Positions 46,685-60,251 are shown, counted from the first letter of the stretch. The stretch is 64,000 nucleotides of DNA from Psococerastis gibbosa (GCA_963971405.1 OZ020486.1:24699419-24763418), one strand, 5' to 3'. Numbers and translations are program-made. The notes: a model not told the origin generated them from the letters alone.

Positions 46685-49550
46685 AGTATTAAGTTATCCC
46701 TCATTAGGTAGGCTATTCGTTACAGGGAACAATTGGCAGGGAACCATTTCCAAGCTCATATCAATGTTTAATTACTAATTATGTTTTCACTACTTAGCTA
46801 AGCTGTCTTATCTGTAGAATGCAGTTAAATTAATGAAATATTTGGGTTCAACTCAGAACTAGATATCAGCTTTATACTTCATGGAAAGTCATTGCTTGGA
46901 AGAATGGAATAAAATACAATGTCTTGTACTTATACATCCATGATTATGAGTTCTAGATCATATGCCAATTCGCAAGATACACTTTTGCAATTATGCAACT
47001 CTGAGTTTTCTGGTACAATTCGGCGCAGTTGCGGAAGACTTTTGTCATTAAATCAAATGGGTAGAAAGCCAGATAGTCTATTTCAGAAGATTTCTGACGC
47101 TGGCGAGGTGTTCTGGGCATGTCGAGGGGGAAAAACAGTGCGCCGGTGTGCGGTCGGCTTCACGACGGACTCAGAAACCTTCTGAAGTTGACTATGTGGT
47201 TTTCCAACTACCCATTTGAACAATGAAAAAAAAAGTCCATAACTTATGCGTGCCGAATTTGTCCGTGTGTACTGTAAGTTATTGCCGTTCATTAATAAGG
47301 TATTGGAATCTACAGAATTTTCAAAGAGTACTCTTTAAACGATAGCATCACATTTACTTGTACGTACATATTTAAATTAAATTCGGGCAGCAGGATGTCC
47401 GGAATGTGCGAAAAAGCAAAAGACCGGTCGAGTTTGGGTTTGCGACAAATGCTGGGGGGGGGGGCAGGATCTGACAATGGCAGTTATGTGGACAACTTTT
47501 TCACATTGTCCCTGTGCAACCAACTGTGAGCACAATTTGAGCCTCGCTGACTTGGGAAAGGTTAACTTTTAAATGTGTGTCACTAGCTATGGACCATGTA
47601 TTTGACGTTAATAAATTCCCCTTGGCAGTATTATAAATTGTATATGCTCCATCTTTTTTATCAAAATTTCAATGCATAATTGTAACGCCGTGCTGTATAT
47701 TTACTGTCGGGAATATCCAAAAACACCAACACCCACTGCATATTGTAGGTAGCCTATGTCAAAAAAGAGAAGAGTAGATATGTTTGTGCTTCAATTTTGA
47801 AAACTTTATACTAAGAATAGTTAATAAATCTGGGTCTACTTAATACTCATAGATATCGTTAAGAAGGTACCTAAACCGAATTGGTACCAACGGCACTTTA
47901 AGAATGCATTAGTAGACTAATTTACCGTAAAGGTTTACCTTCTCAGTATTAAGCGCAGACACAATAGTACTGTGAAAATGTGAAATATTATATTTGTGGA
48001 CGTGGTTGATTCAAAACATATAATTATACTGAAGTATACCTTTACTGTAATTACTGTATGTTTATATATCACATGTCAAATTGAAAATATGACACAGGCT
48101 AAATAAACTACTCGTAGTTGGGATTTTGAAAATTGCAACAGAAAAGCCACTCAAAAATGTTTAAGAATAATTATTTTTAAGAGGCCTGGCTGAGAAGCTA
48201 GAGGGTTCAACAAGCGGAAACCTCTTGCAACCGGCCTTTCATACGGGCTTTGATGTTCCGTTACCATGTTATTTCCAAAGCTCAAGCCTCGTTTCCACTT
48301 GCTTACCGTTATGATTCCCCTTTACATAGTGAAAACTGGGTTCAGCTCCGATACCGACTTTTCAGTTTTTCAGTGGCTTTAAAATTTATTCTTAGTAGGC
48401 TACTAATCTTTTTAAATTCAATGAAATATATGTATTCTTGTTTACAGTATTATTACCAGCGATAAAAAACACACACAAGAAAGCAAGCTTTCCCCATTTG
48501 CGTTATTTATTCATAATTCGCAGCGTATGGTTTATATAGGCTTACCGTCATCGAACTTAAGCAAGTTAAGGAATGATCTTTTTTTAATTTTCATAAAGTA
48601 ACAGTCATTAGTGTTATTTAATGGAATAAGGTTCAAACTGAAAATTAATTTTCAATGTACGGTATGCCTTTACTTCTGTTTTATTGTAGGATGTATAATA
48701 GCAATAACATTCAAATTCAGTTAAAAATGCTAAATTTTGAAATGAAATAATTACGAAATGGAAGAAATACAAAGGAAAACTAGTTTTAAATTTTAAATTT
48801 AATTTTTGTTTTATTCTACAACATTTAGTTTCTTTATGAGCAAGACTGTACGCGTACAGTACAAAGATTAATTCAATAAATCCAGTAGTCATAATGGCAA
48901 TATTGAACGTTTTTTAAAGTTGTATCAAAACTTAATGGACAACTTTCAAAAGACAACAAAGCTAGAAAGTATAAACCGGCAAGTTTGTGAGGGATTTTCT
49001 ATGCATATACTCTCTCTTTTGTCTTCTAATTCAAACTTTAGTATGAAAAACCATCTAAAGTTAGTTTATGATTGGGAATTATTGTGTTAAATATTTTCAT
49101 AGAAATTTGAATTATGGCTTGTAGTCGTGCACAATGCCTTCCTCATTGTGACCAAGTCCCGGAAAGGCGGATGGTTCAGACCGAAACGGGGGCAAGTTGT
49201 GATCGCAGCGCTAGTGAGCTTCTGCCGACATGATTTCCATATTTTCTGTATCTGGACAGCACTTGAAAGGGGAAACCCATAAAGCAGATAAAGGATGCAC
49301 TTGACGGTATAATGCCCCGCCCGCTTGGCAAGCACCGCAGGTAGTGAATAATTTGGCAAAGCATTTCGAAGAAAACCAGTAATGGCTGTATAAAAGCAGT
49401 CCATTCAATAGAATTTAGTCCATTCATGAACCACTATCTGTTTTTCAGCGGGTGATTATTATGATAAATTTCTAAATTACTTTTCACCATAATGATACTA
49501 TAGGTAAGATACCTTTACCTATACAAGACTTTAAAAATATTTTATTCCAT

Positions 49551-49712
49551 CTGCAGCCTGATCGAGGCGATTATCTTTAATCCCCTGGTAATAAAAATGT
49601 AAGCAAGATAATTTTATAATGGAAAGTGCTGTTCAAAATTTGTTTGTTTACAGTTATAATCCTAGGGTATTTATTTAACCCCGGTATTATAATCGACTCG
49701 ATCAGGCTGCAG
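49551..49712. mobile_element. MITE with 24-bp terminal inverted repeats
   Basis: Left CTGCAGCCTGATCGAGGCGA plus TTAT, right ATAATCGACTCGATCAGGCT plus GCAG: one mismatch in 24. The element is 162 bp. No obvious target duplication. Confidence 0.75.
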
Positions 49713-52138
49713 AGGCGATATGGTACAGAGACCGAGGCCTGTAAATACCAGACAAATTGAGCACTTCACAGTACCTAGAGCATATACAATAATTTTTACA
49801 AAGGCCTACCAATACCTAGCGTCAAAGACATTTAATCAACTAAAATTACAGTCTGGATCTGTGACCACAAATAAATTTTCATAATTTATTCGGGAATGGC
49901 TGATTGGAAGGGAAGAGGTGGAGTCTTTGTTTCAAATTATGGATTAGAAAGAATTTTTTCTGTGGACCTGTTATTAGCACGTAAGTTAATGTTAGTCGTT
50001 TTTTTCAAGGGTTTAATATTTTGTTTTTAAATTATTTATTTATGTATTTTTTAGTCTGTTATGGGCCATCTGGCCCTACAGTATTGTGTATTTGTATTTT
50101 CTAATACACCTTTTGATTGATTTGATTGATTGGTTTTCGGAGACATGTAAGAGGACTACAGTGCTATGCATAGTGTGGGTTTTAACTGAATTATTTATAT
50201 TTGAAATAGATACCTCAGTATAGTCCAAATACAGTATAGGAGACTTTCTTAGTGGTTTCGTCGCTTATTAATCAGGCAAAGTCCTTGATAGATGAACTAC
50301 TATCCAGGAATATTTTTCATTCATACTGTAAGATGGGAATTAACCCACTCTATGATATCCTCTGCATAAAATGACCCAGTTCTTTAATAATATGTACTAT
50401 ACAGTATCGTGTTTTAGCGGTTTAGTTCTAGCATAGCTGTATAGGTATGACATCATTTTGTTTGATCTTCATACTCCCACTACTGCAATATCCTCTTTAC
50501 TCTCCAGAGCTAGGCGAATCCTATGTCCACCTCAAACTCTACCCCATATTCCATATTCCCCCCTTATTTATTATACTACTTTTGTCGACTCAACTATTCA
50601 CTTTTTCATATCAATATTTGTATTGTTTCACATCTCTAACTTAATTCTATACATCCACCCAATGGCTCAAATATCTGAAAGTATCTCTGCATCTCGCGCC
50701 TTGATCATAACTAAAGAAATGTTTTCAAACTGCAATACGACGTCGCCTTCATTTCAAAAATTTCATAACAACAGAATCTTCTCGGATTTTCATTTGTAAA
50801 AAGATAGTAATCAACAAAGTTCTTGACTAGATTCAATTCTACTAACAAAATGAATAGAAATAAAATTGAAACTGAGGAAGGAGAATTGAATGAAGCATGA
50901 GTTTAGAAGTCTTGTGCTCAACATTTGCATGCATTTTCCATCAAAAGCAGTTAACCTACTTTCTGGTGGGTGCCAATCAGAGAAGTTGGCTCAATTAGAA
51001 AGATCGTTTTTGCTACGAAGTGCGCGTTATGGGTTGATTTGATGTTTAACTGAGTTAGCTGAGACCCTGACCTTGAGTACCTCCTCATGTCTGCCGAAAA
51101 TGAAGGTTTGCAGCTATTTTACTCAAAAGTCACAAGCTATAGTCTGGTGAAATTGTGGTTATGATTAAATTCTACTAGACCGTCGAGTAAGGTAAGGTAG
51201 GCCTATGGCATAAAATTTAGCAAATTTGTATTTTTTTAGTAGCTGTGCGAGGTTTTATCAGACCAACTTGTTATAGGCAGCGAAGTACTTATTTATACGG
51301 GTCTATAATATTTTGCTTCGCAGTCTACCACATCTAAGTTACCTTTGTTGTTCTTCAACGATGCAATATCTAGTCTCTATTTAAGCTTATTCATTCTTAT
51401 TAACATTATTTATTATTTAGACCTAAATATTGTCAAACCACCGGTATTGAACTAGTCGGGTCTGATCTCTTGTCAATGTCTCTCCCCCCCCCCCCCATTA
51501 GAAAATTCTAAAACCGCCACTGACATTGAACTGTTATCGCCGACGTTTTGAGATGGATGCTTTATTGCTAAAGGCGTAGAAGCAAAATAATAATTAGTAT
51601 AGATTTTTACAATCAATGTATCATACAGAACTGCACAGACATTAAATTTATTCGAGGACAAAACAATACCGTGCTACCTGATGTAAATAGATAGTGGGGT
51701 CGATAGAGCCATGTTTTCGTCACGAATGTTCAAATGATATACGACAGGCTATTTGTTGGAGTCAAGCTTCATTACTTTTTAGCTACAATTATGGCTCGGC
51801 TTATTTTTTTTATAAACGAATAATTTTGGCTGTCATTATAATAGACGTTTGCATATTAATTGTATTGTAACTCCGTACAATTTGAACATGAAATGTTAAA
51901 TAGGTATTTCGGACTGCATAGCCTATATTTTCAATGTGTTCTTGTTTCTGTCGAGGAATTTTCATCTTTCTGGTGTACGTATGGGGGATTTTTAAATGGA
52001 AATATAAAAATAATACTTTATTTGTTGATATTTAAAAGATACAAATGCTTGTAATGTAATGTAATTTTTAATGACTTTTTAAAGACTTTTCATGGACCTA
52101 GGTGTATTTATAGTGGCTCATAGGTGTCTCGTAAAATG

Positions 52139-52322
52139 TCAACTACCCCATGGATTTCCGACATTATTTGTGTTGTTTCCGTATGCATTTTTGGCCACTG
52201 GCAAACTGGTATACGTTCTCGATGTCAACCTACACCGACTAATGTACAAGCTAAGACAAGCTTAATGAGAGAGGCGAAAGCATGACTCAACAATGTACAG
52301 ATACGAGTCTAATACGATAACC
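52139..52322 (+). repeat. Family E dispersed repeat, copy 2
   Basis: CAACTACCCCATGGATTTCC, TGTTTCCGTATGCATTTTTG, CGATGTCAACCTACACCG, AAGACAAGCTTAATG and ATACGAGTCTAATACG match copy 1 with gaps. Confidence 0.65.
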
Positions 52323-53195
52323 AATGCTTACAGAAGATGTTTTATACGGTAAATAAAAAAGGGAGATTTGCCGTAAAAATAAGCAAACATAAATGGTCTA
52401 ATGTAAAACCTTAAACCTTAAATAAGTGCCATCGTTTTATTATAACACTGGCTCCTTAAATAATGTAATAAATAATGTAGATGAAACTCTGGATAAGCCT
52501 TAATAGTACCCAGTATGTGAAGTAATAAAAGTTTTCAAGAGTTTAATCAGCCCTTCAGTATTCTGGGAAGTGAATCGCTTTATATGCAAGACTTGAGAGC
52601 ACCAATAATTTTCTACATTGCCATTATTTTGTGTGTATACCATAATGCTTTGTTCCCGTTGGCGTCCTTACATACTCTACAGTATGTACTGTACTTCGTC
52701 TTTTGTACTTTCGCTCACTTCGCTGACACGAATGGAAGCCGGTATATTTTTAGACCATCCACTTGACTATTGGAATCCAGGTGACTATTATACTTTGTCT
52801 ACTGTGACGTTCACACTATCCCAAAGCAAAGCAATTTCAATATGGCGCCAGCACAGTCCAATTGGTAAAGAATTGGTTTACGAAGAGGAAAGTTGAGATT
52901 CAAGACTCGCCATCGTAAAACGAATGATTTTCCTACGGGCTAAGGCCGTTCCTCTTAATGGGTACCTTATACCTTCACTGGTAGGGGAAAGATACAGCTG
53001 CCGGGCCTGAGGCTGACCATGGCGTTGTTATTTTTTTAAATTTTAATTGTAAGAAGAATGTTAAAAAATATAGGAATAATAAGGAGCTTTATGCCACAAA
53101 CCGTAAATATACGTTAATGTAAGCTATAGCACGAGTAGTTCATTAGAAACATCAGCTGTTAGGCTATAACTTACAAGGATTTCATTTATTATTCT

Positions 53196-53390
53196 TGCCT
53201 ACCCGAATCCAAAATGACCGCTTCAGACAAGACCTGGATTCCATAGAGAGAAAAATGGAAAACAAGCAGCTGCAATGGTTCGTCCAAAGGAATGATGAGA
53301 ATTGAACCACGGCCACGGCAGAAGAAAGGCCACAAGGTAGAAGACCTATTGGCAAGCCGAGGACAACCCTCGAAGAATGAGGCGAACAAG
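53196..53390 (+). mobile_element. Decayed LINE C-terminal fragment
   Basis: One frame reads LDSIERKMENKQLQWFVQRN and another GRRPIGKPRTTLEE, together matching the conserved LQWFGH-x-x-RM and GRRPxGRPRxRW end of LINE reverse-transcriptase proteins. Stops and frameshifts lie between the two blocks. It is probably the same broad LINE class as 31101-31409. Confidence 0.6.
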
Positions 53391-53835
53391 AGCAAGAGGA
53401 AAAACAATGTTCGAGCACTAAGAGGGCAGGGGAAGAAGAAGTAGTACTTACGTGCGTATTTCATCACCTCTATACAATAATTATCTTGAACAAAACAGTT
53501 CTCTTCCATTTTTCATTCACAAAAAATTTCACGACGAAACTTAACTAACACATTTATTTTCCTTTTTAATGTTTCCCTCAGTTTTTTATTTTTCATTCCC
53601 TTTCTCCAAAGCTAAATGAATGAATTTCAATTATATTTTTAATATGAAGAGGGTCCGACACGGCCTCGTGTCACCTAATGCTTGGCTCCTGTTTCATTTT
53701 CAACTTCGTTTTGTTTCACGCTTTCCATTTGTTCCTTTTCATGACAAGCAGTTGCTACTTTTTACGTACCTACTCTTTCGTCTTTCAATTTTTTTTATAT
53801 CGATTTTATCCTATAGATAAATGATACGTTGATAA

Positions 53836-54000
53836 GGTCAGGACAAGTAGAGTAGTGGTACAGACTCCGAATTTCACCCGAAAGGCTGTTGGTTCGAGTC
53901 CCACACTTGATAAATTTTCTGGCCTTGCATCGGAAGGCATGTAGAGCAGGCGCTCTACGGGTCTTCCTAGTTGATTGTAAGAGAGGACTTTCTAGCCCCA
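53836..54000 (+). repeat. SINE-A copy 7
   Basis: GGACAAGTAGAGTAGTGGTA, GGTTCGAGTCCCACACTTG, then a diverged core (CTTGCATCGGAAGGCATGTA). The 3' end after TTTCTAGCCCC is lost. Confidence 0.85.
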
Positions 54001-54149
54001 TTCAAGCGTCTATACTCAAATTATTCCTATATGGGTCCACTTTTTTCTTTAATAATTCACCTTTTTGTGGAAAAATGGATTTTTAAAATTCACAAATTAG
54101 TGTTACGATTCCGATCTACCAAACAAAACATAAAATCAACACTCCCTCT

Positions 54150-54327
54150 CAAGGACGCAGCCAGGATTTTTTTTTTTGGGGGGGGGGGGTTCAGAAATTT
54201 CATTGGATATAACATAGTGGTTTTTATTTTTCCTCTCAAAATCCGATTCTACCTAGTATCAAGTCATTTCATTTCGGGAGGGGGGGGGGGTCTGAACCCC
54301 CATGAACCCCCGTTGGCTATGGCCTTG
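54150..54327 (+). mobile_element. Intact hAT-like MITE (H3)
   Basis: Termini CAAGGACGCAGCCAGG and GTTGGCTATGGCCTTG, flanked by a perfect 8-bp duplication CTCCCTCT (54142-54149 and 54328-54335). Internal poly-G runs border GAAATTTCATTGGATATAAC. It is 178 bp and non-coding. H4 and H5 are relatives. Confidence 0.88.
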
Positions 54328-54567
54328 CTCCCTCTAATCCAGGGAGACGACACTAGCAATGTCATCTCACTTTCAGCCTTTCTCAAACACACTGAACTTC
54401 TAAAAATGATATAATAACAATGATTATTTAGAGTCTTGTCGCATATGCCGCAAACGTGGCCTCACGCCCTTAAATAAATAAATAAAAAAAATTAAAAAAA
54501 TCGTTATGATTACCCTTCCTCTATTTAATATGCTTATCTTCGAAATTTTATAGTAACAATACGAAGT

Positions 54568-54756
54568 TTAAATAAATAATGACTTTTTGTTTTATCACTA
54601 AGCCAACCTGGCGGAGTTACTATAAAGCCCTCTCTTACACTCAAATGAGAAGGCCCGGGACCGTCTGCTTTACATGCCATCCGAAGCATGACCATAAAAT
54701 GTAGCATGTGTGGGACACGAACCAACTACCTTACCACTTGTCTACATGTCCTGACA
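54568..54756 (-). repeat. SINE-A copy 8
   Basis: From the (AAAT)n tail to CTACATGTCCTGACAG. Part of the tRNA-like head (the TTTCACCCGAAAGG region) is deleted. Confidence 0.85.
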
Positions 54757-54796
54757 GTTTAAAGAGTAGGATAATGCAGAATGCTAACAGTCGTAA

Positions 54797-55296
54797 GGCG
54801 CTTATTCCACCTACGCCAATAGTCAATATTAAATGTGGTATTGACGGACATTTGAATTTTTCATTGATACACTACATTCCACTTGTTTTTTCAACTATTG
54901 ATCACTTTTTTCTAATGACACGTATGCGCCAAATTTTTGAAATTTGGCACATTTGTTTTTTGAAATTTTGTTTGTAGGCCTATTTGTTTTCTTCGTACAC
55001 TTATTATTTTTAATAAAACCTAATAATAGTAGAAGATAGTAGTAATATTGGTAGGAGATCCGAAGTAAGATTGACCTTCACCGATCGGTTTAATGGATGA
55101 AAACTGTTTTATAAACAATCTATTAAAATGTTTGTACTTAACATATTCCATGACGCCATTTTAGTTTGTTATTGTTTGCAGCGCGTGATTTTACTCTGTG
55201 ATCATTGATCAATTTTAACTATGGCATAGAGTAAAATTGGAATGTCCGTCAATAGCACATTTACTATTGACTATTGACGTAGGTGGAATATGCGCA
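54797..55296 (+). mobile_element. Family M MITE, divergent subfamily (M4)
   Basis: Termini GGCGCTTATTCCACCTACG and CGTAGGTGGAATATGCGC, with extended pairing through CAATAGTCAATA and TATTGACGGACATT. The centre shares TGATCATTGATCAATTTTAA with M1-M3. It is longer (about 500 bp) because of an extra internal segment. Confidence 0.65.
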
Positions 55297-56729
55297 TATG
55301 CACTAGAGTACTAATAAGTTGTTTTCATGTCGTAAAGCAATTGGATTGTTTGAGTTGAAAAATAAATTAGAACCAACTAGATCCACATAATAATATCCTG
55401 TGCATAGAATCTCTGTATTCCCAATGGGCTCTGAGGTTCAAACTAATCCTGAGTTGAGTGGGCGCACATAGAGAGATGGGAATGTTGATCCCTGGGGAAA
55501 TGTGATATGCTCCACCCAGAACAACTTCATTATTGTAGAATCCAATGTTGCTTGCCACCTTTCCCCCAGATCTTATTTCAAGGTCCCGAGACAGCGACAA
55601 ACAAGCACCTATCTTTCATTTTAATTGGAAGATAGCTAATGTTGAAAGTGGCTTTGGGAAATTTATTTCCCTGCTTTAAGTCACTGTTTATCAAGTTCAT
55701 GTTTTCTTACAAACTTAATTAGTCCATTCTTAGCTTTTGTAGTTTCAATTTCTAGACTTACCGTATAATATTCTGTTTATTATAATAATAACAGTTATCG
55801 TCAGCTGTTGCCATGCTGTACTGTATTTCAAACTGTATTCAACGCTTACAGTATGAAGTTATAAAAAGAAAATCACAGAAAATTATAAGAGGAATCCCGC
55901 CAATTTTTGTGTAAACGGTAGGCCTACTGGAAATTCTTTGATCGTTCTAATATTATACTATGAATATAGTGCGTTCACTAATTGCATCTACGTACCACCT
56001 AAAACAATTAAACTAACTATAAAAAAACATTAATTCATCATTAGTGGTTTATTTGTTTTGTTTATAACTTAAGTTAAATATATAAGGAATTGTTAATCCG
56101 CTAATACAGGTACAATTGAGTAATTTCCAGTTCAGAAATACACTGAGCTTAAGAATTATTCCTTGCTTCCTACCCTACTCCGTAGTATAATGACAAATAG
56201 AAAAAATTGGAAAGCAAAAACAGGTGTGAAGTGGCATAGGCCTACATAGGCTATTGTGACTGATTGTTGACTGCGTGTGAGCGAAAGCATGATAATGTAC
56301 GTTTTCTTAGTCAGACACTACATCTTATGCTTATACAGCGTAGTAAATAAATTAAAAGAGGAAACCAGCAAATCCATGTTTGATATGCAAAATAAATGAT
56401 TGCGGGATTACTTAATGGGGAACTCGTGTTGGGGGTGAACCCAACAGATTCAGGCCTCCACTCATTGGTTATGGACGTAAGCATATCACCGATTTTCCTC
56501 TCTCTAATCCTATGTGACCATGTTTTCATTTCGAGGTCATAAAAGAACATGGCCATATGAAAAGCAGGGTTATTTTCGGTTTAAATTGCACAAACCATAC
56601 GATACATCATGTCCTATGAGGATATTCTCCCCCGTAGAAAGGTGAATTTACGTACAACGATTATTATTTTGAAGGGCATTTTATAGACCTATATACCTAT
56701 ACCTGTAGTGGTCCATTGAACCTTCCCCT

Positions 56730-56797
56730 GACAACTACCCCATCGATTTTTCGGCCATTATTGGTATTGTTTCCGTATGAATTTTTTGCTGTTGACT
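56730..56797 (+). repeat. Family E fragment, copy 3
   Basis: GACAACTACCCCATCGATTT then GTTTCCGTATGAATTTTTTG matches the start of copies 1 and 2. It stops shortly before a SINE-B copy. Confidence 0.55.
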
Positions 56798-56837
56798 GAG
56801 ACAAAATTTTTATTTTTGTTTTTTTAAAGATGATTCC

Positions 56838-56966
56838 CATACAAACAATTCAATGAATGTATCCGAATGACCTCGTCAGCCGCCTCTGTAGGTAATACCT
56901 GTGGCACGACAAGTTTCCGATCGCATGGTGTGTAGAGACACGCACAAGTACGAACAAGCTACCACT
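56838..56966 (-). repeat. SINE-B copy 6
   Basis: Reverse-orientation copy: ACAATTCAATGAATGTATCC, GACCTCGTCAGCCGCCTC, CATGGTGTGTAGAGACACGC, ending ACAAGTACGAACAAGC. Confidence 0.7.
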
Positions 56967-57052
56967 ATGCCATTTTTGACAATATTATACCAGGCTTTAG
57001 CTAGGTTTACCAAGTACGGGAACGGGTTTACCTCACTATCACTTTTGCTATA

Positions 57053-57214
57053 GGTGCCCATTCCACATACGTACAACGTCAACGAAAAATTGAAAAATGA
57101 CGTCAAAATGACGTAAATTGACGTGGTAGCAGAATTTTTAGTATGTCTTTAATGTCTGCTAAAACGTCATTTTTCAATTTTTCGTTGACGTTGTACGTAT
57201 ATGGAATACCCCCC
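57053..57214 (+). mobile_element. Short family M relative (M5)
   Basis: Ends GGTGCCCATTCCACATACG and CGTATATGGAATACCCCCC. Long arms repeat ACGTCAACGAAAAATTGAAA. The centre keeps GACGTGGTAGCAGA. It is flanked by ATA on both sides, which is not the TTA seen elsewhere. It is 162 bp. Confidence 0.65.
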
Positions 57215-57469
57215 ATAGAAACAGTTTATTGCGATATATATTTTAATAAATCTTTTGAAGGAGCTACAGGTTGGTCATAAGTGTGGGAGTGGAAAATGAG
57301 CTCATGTGAGTTTTTCTACGACCGTCAAGGGCCCCTTGCCTGGCCATAGTCAAAGGGGGGAGGGTCCAGGGGGTCTGCACCCCGCCCCCCCCCCCTCGTA
57401 ATATTTTCAGCGAACAATCCATTCATAGAATGGAGTTTTAAACATATTACCTATTAAATGCTACTTCAC

Positions 57470-57527
57470 CTCCAGTGACGTCAGGTGGACCCCCCCCCCC
57501 CGAAAAAAATTTCTGGTTATGGCCTTG
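57470..57527 (+). repeat. Family C / hAT-like hybrid fragment
   Basis: CACCTCCAGTGACGTCAGG, GGACCCCCCC is the family C wording. It continues into TTTCTGGTTATGGCCTTG, a hAT-H3-like terminus. The other end may lie in the G/C-rich patch near 57330-57400, but I could not define it. Confidence 0.4.
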
Positions 57528-57642
57528 CTGAAGGGGAGTTACTTATCGTTCGCTAATACTGCACCTACAGGTATAAATAAGTACTTATGTTGAAACATTA
57601 GTTGTTTCAGCTTATAATGGCAAATGAATTTATCATTTTACT

Positions 57643-57885
57643 AACGCGCGGTTTCCACCGACCTCTCATTGCAGAATGCAAATGACATTGACGGAAATTT
57701 GAATTTTTCTTTTCATTGATCAATTTTAACTATGGCATAAGAGTAAAACAAAAATTTCCGTCAATCTCATTTGCATTCTGCAATGAGAGGTCGGTGGAAT
57801 ACCCGCCTAAGTCTTGAATGTCTGTTACCACGTCAATGTCTTTGCATTCTGCAATGAGAGGTCGGTGGAAACCGCGCCAAAATGG
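57643..57885 (+). mobile_element. Rearranged family M copy (M6)
   Basis: GGTTTCCACCGACCTCTCAT at 57650 pairs with ATGAGAGGTCGGTGGAATAC at 57785. A second ATGAGAGGTCGGTGGAAACC follows at 57853. It contains GACATTGACGGAAATTTG and CATTGATCAATTTTAAC. The outer GGCGCCCATTCC ends are lost, and one arm is duplicated. Confidence 0.65.
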
Positions 57886-58653
57886 AAAAGCAGTCATAGC
57901 GCATAATATGACGTGACAGAGTCATTATTGTGACATTGACACATTTCATATTATTTAATGAGGTCAATATTTACATTTTGAATAGAAATTTTCGTTTTTC
58001 CAATGGTACGGCAGGAAATAATCGTCCCGCTGTAATCATTTGCAGATTTGCTATTCATCGCATTTTTGAGGCGTGTGTATAAAATATGTTCGGGGGAGAT
58101 ATGATCACATAGCATCAACTTGGCGCTGGCAAGGCCCGATTTAATTCTACCAACAAAACCTCTTAGTGCTCACTGTTGACCCGAGCATCTTTTTGATCTT
58201 ACAATTAATATTCACATTATAGCAATTCATATTTGATAATTTCGTTTTACATTTTCCCATTGGGCAAGGGGGGGGGGGCTTATACATGCCTCCATCACAT
58301 TCATTAGGTGGCCGTATAAGACATGAAATTATTGAAGATTTCAATAATTATTGTATAAAATAATTTTGCCAGAAAGTAGGTTCAATCTATCTGAAATGGT
58401 TCAGGAAGAGGCCTCATCAAAAATTCCAACAGCACTGTCATTAATTACGGTACCTCATTATGGAACGTGCTCTCCGTCTATGTGCATGATTGCATAAACA
58501 TAAAATTGCTGGCGCTAATTCAGCAGTGGAGGTCATTGACCCCCCGTAGATAAACATGGCGGAATGTGTACGCTTTAAATGCTACTCGTACTACGCGCCC
58601 ATTCATGCTCCCTAAGCAATGAGGGCGGGCTGCATAATTGCACAGTGACTTAG

Positions 58654-58860
58654 TGACTTTTTGTTGTTCTATTACTAAGCCAACCTAGCGGAGTTAGGGC
58701 TATAAAGCCCTCTCTTACACTCAACTAGGATGACCCGGGACCGCCTGCTTTACATGCCCTCCGAAGCATGGCCAGAAAATTTAGCCAGTGTGGGACTCGA
58801 ACCAACAACCTTTCGGGTGAAAGTTGGAGTCTGTACCACTATTCTACAGGTCCTGACATA
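58654..58860 (-). repeat. SINE-A copy 9
   Basis: Complete reverse copy from TTGTTCTATTACTAAGCCAA to CTACAGGTCCTGACAT with intact box B (GGGACTCGAACC on the plus strand). Confidence 0.88.
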
Positions 58861-60251
58861 AGGACAACATTACAACACTACTATGTGGATCATTTATTAA
58901 TAGTTTATGTGTCCTAATTCATAATGGTAGATTCGCATAATTTCGTAGAGGTACCGTAATTTTGTCTTTCAGAAATATGGGGTCAAATGGCAGAGTTTCA
59001 GGTGAGACCTACGCTTACACCAATTCAGTGTTCGTCTCATCTGTCAAAAATTCCATGATAATTTATTGCTGCGCTAAATTATGAACCGCACTATGCAATT
59101 TTCTAATTAAAATTTTCTTAGGAAACATTATTACGGACATTTTAAGATAAGTACTGATGTCCAAAGAGTGTTCTGTGCTGCAGAGCCCCGATGTTTTGTT
59201 ATACAACTCTGTCAGTGAAGACTCGGATTAGAGAACAACTCGGATAAAGCTTCACAAGTTGCCATTGACATGTAAGTCACCACTTCGGTTGTAAAAGAAC
59301 TTTTTTAATATTTATAATTTAAATTGACCCAAAATAATTCATTCTTAACTCTATAGGGTTTGAACCTCATTTTGTAAAGGACCTCGGGAAGTAGAGAACT
59401 TCTATAACTTTGCCCGACCAGGTTTTATTGTCCCTCAAAACCGGGTTCTACTGTAATAATACCTACATAATAATTGTGGATTGTATTTTATTGTGTCAAA
59501 AGGCCAGTCATTGTTTCAAATTGACGCAAGTGTATTATGCTTGATTATTCAATGGGCAACTTGTATAGGTAATTTATTCTTGCTGGTCAAATGGGACACT
59601 GCTCCCTTTGAAATAATTGGCACCGTCTGCTGCATTCTCATTTGCTTTGACACATTGTTATCTAGCATTCGTATGCGGCGACAGATGTGTTTCAATTCAT
59701 GACAATTACTACTCAATACGGCTCAACTCAACACCGTTTTACAAAATACGCAAATCTATCCTTGCCAATCGGAGGAAGCAAAAATAGAGACCACTTTCCA
59801 GAGTATGATCATAATTGATCCTATAGTAATAGACAATAGTTGACAGTGCGAAACTATAAATTGGAGGTGTAGGATGTCGATGTAGTTGGAACGGAGTAGA
59901 CAGTTGTAAACTTGATCTGATTGTATATTTTTAGGTAAGGATTAAAAACTACCTACCGGTACTTCTAAATTTTAGATTACAAATTGAGTAGGTTAGTGTG
60001 CCCTATAAGGATAGTGCACAAAATGGGGGGGGGGGGGCGGTGTACACATTTTTGACAGGAGAACCCCGGAGAAAGATGATGCGACGCGACCCAGATCCAG
60101 AGGGTAGGACTATAGAAACCATCGTCACAGGATGTTGAAGCAAATATTTATTCTTTGCACGTAGGTCTATCTGCTAATTTGCCGGGTACTGTATAATGAA
60201 GCATATTAATCTTAGTTTTTACAGTACAATATAAAATTACAAAATTGTCAA

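Noticed and set aside
53450-53509. Minus-strand Met frame ending in phase 1 at a GTAAGT near 53450
   Set aside because: The encoded peptide is not a signal sequence, and GTAAGT motifs occur by chance often in this AT-rich region.
59481-59702. Plus-strand 73-codon open frame with hydrophobic stretches, resembling a small membrane protein
   Set aside because: No splice sites, Kozak-like context, homologous motif or codon bias. AT-rich DNA readily gives hydrophobic frames of this size.
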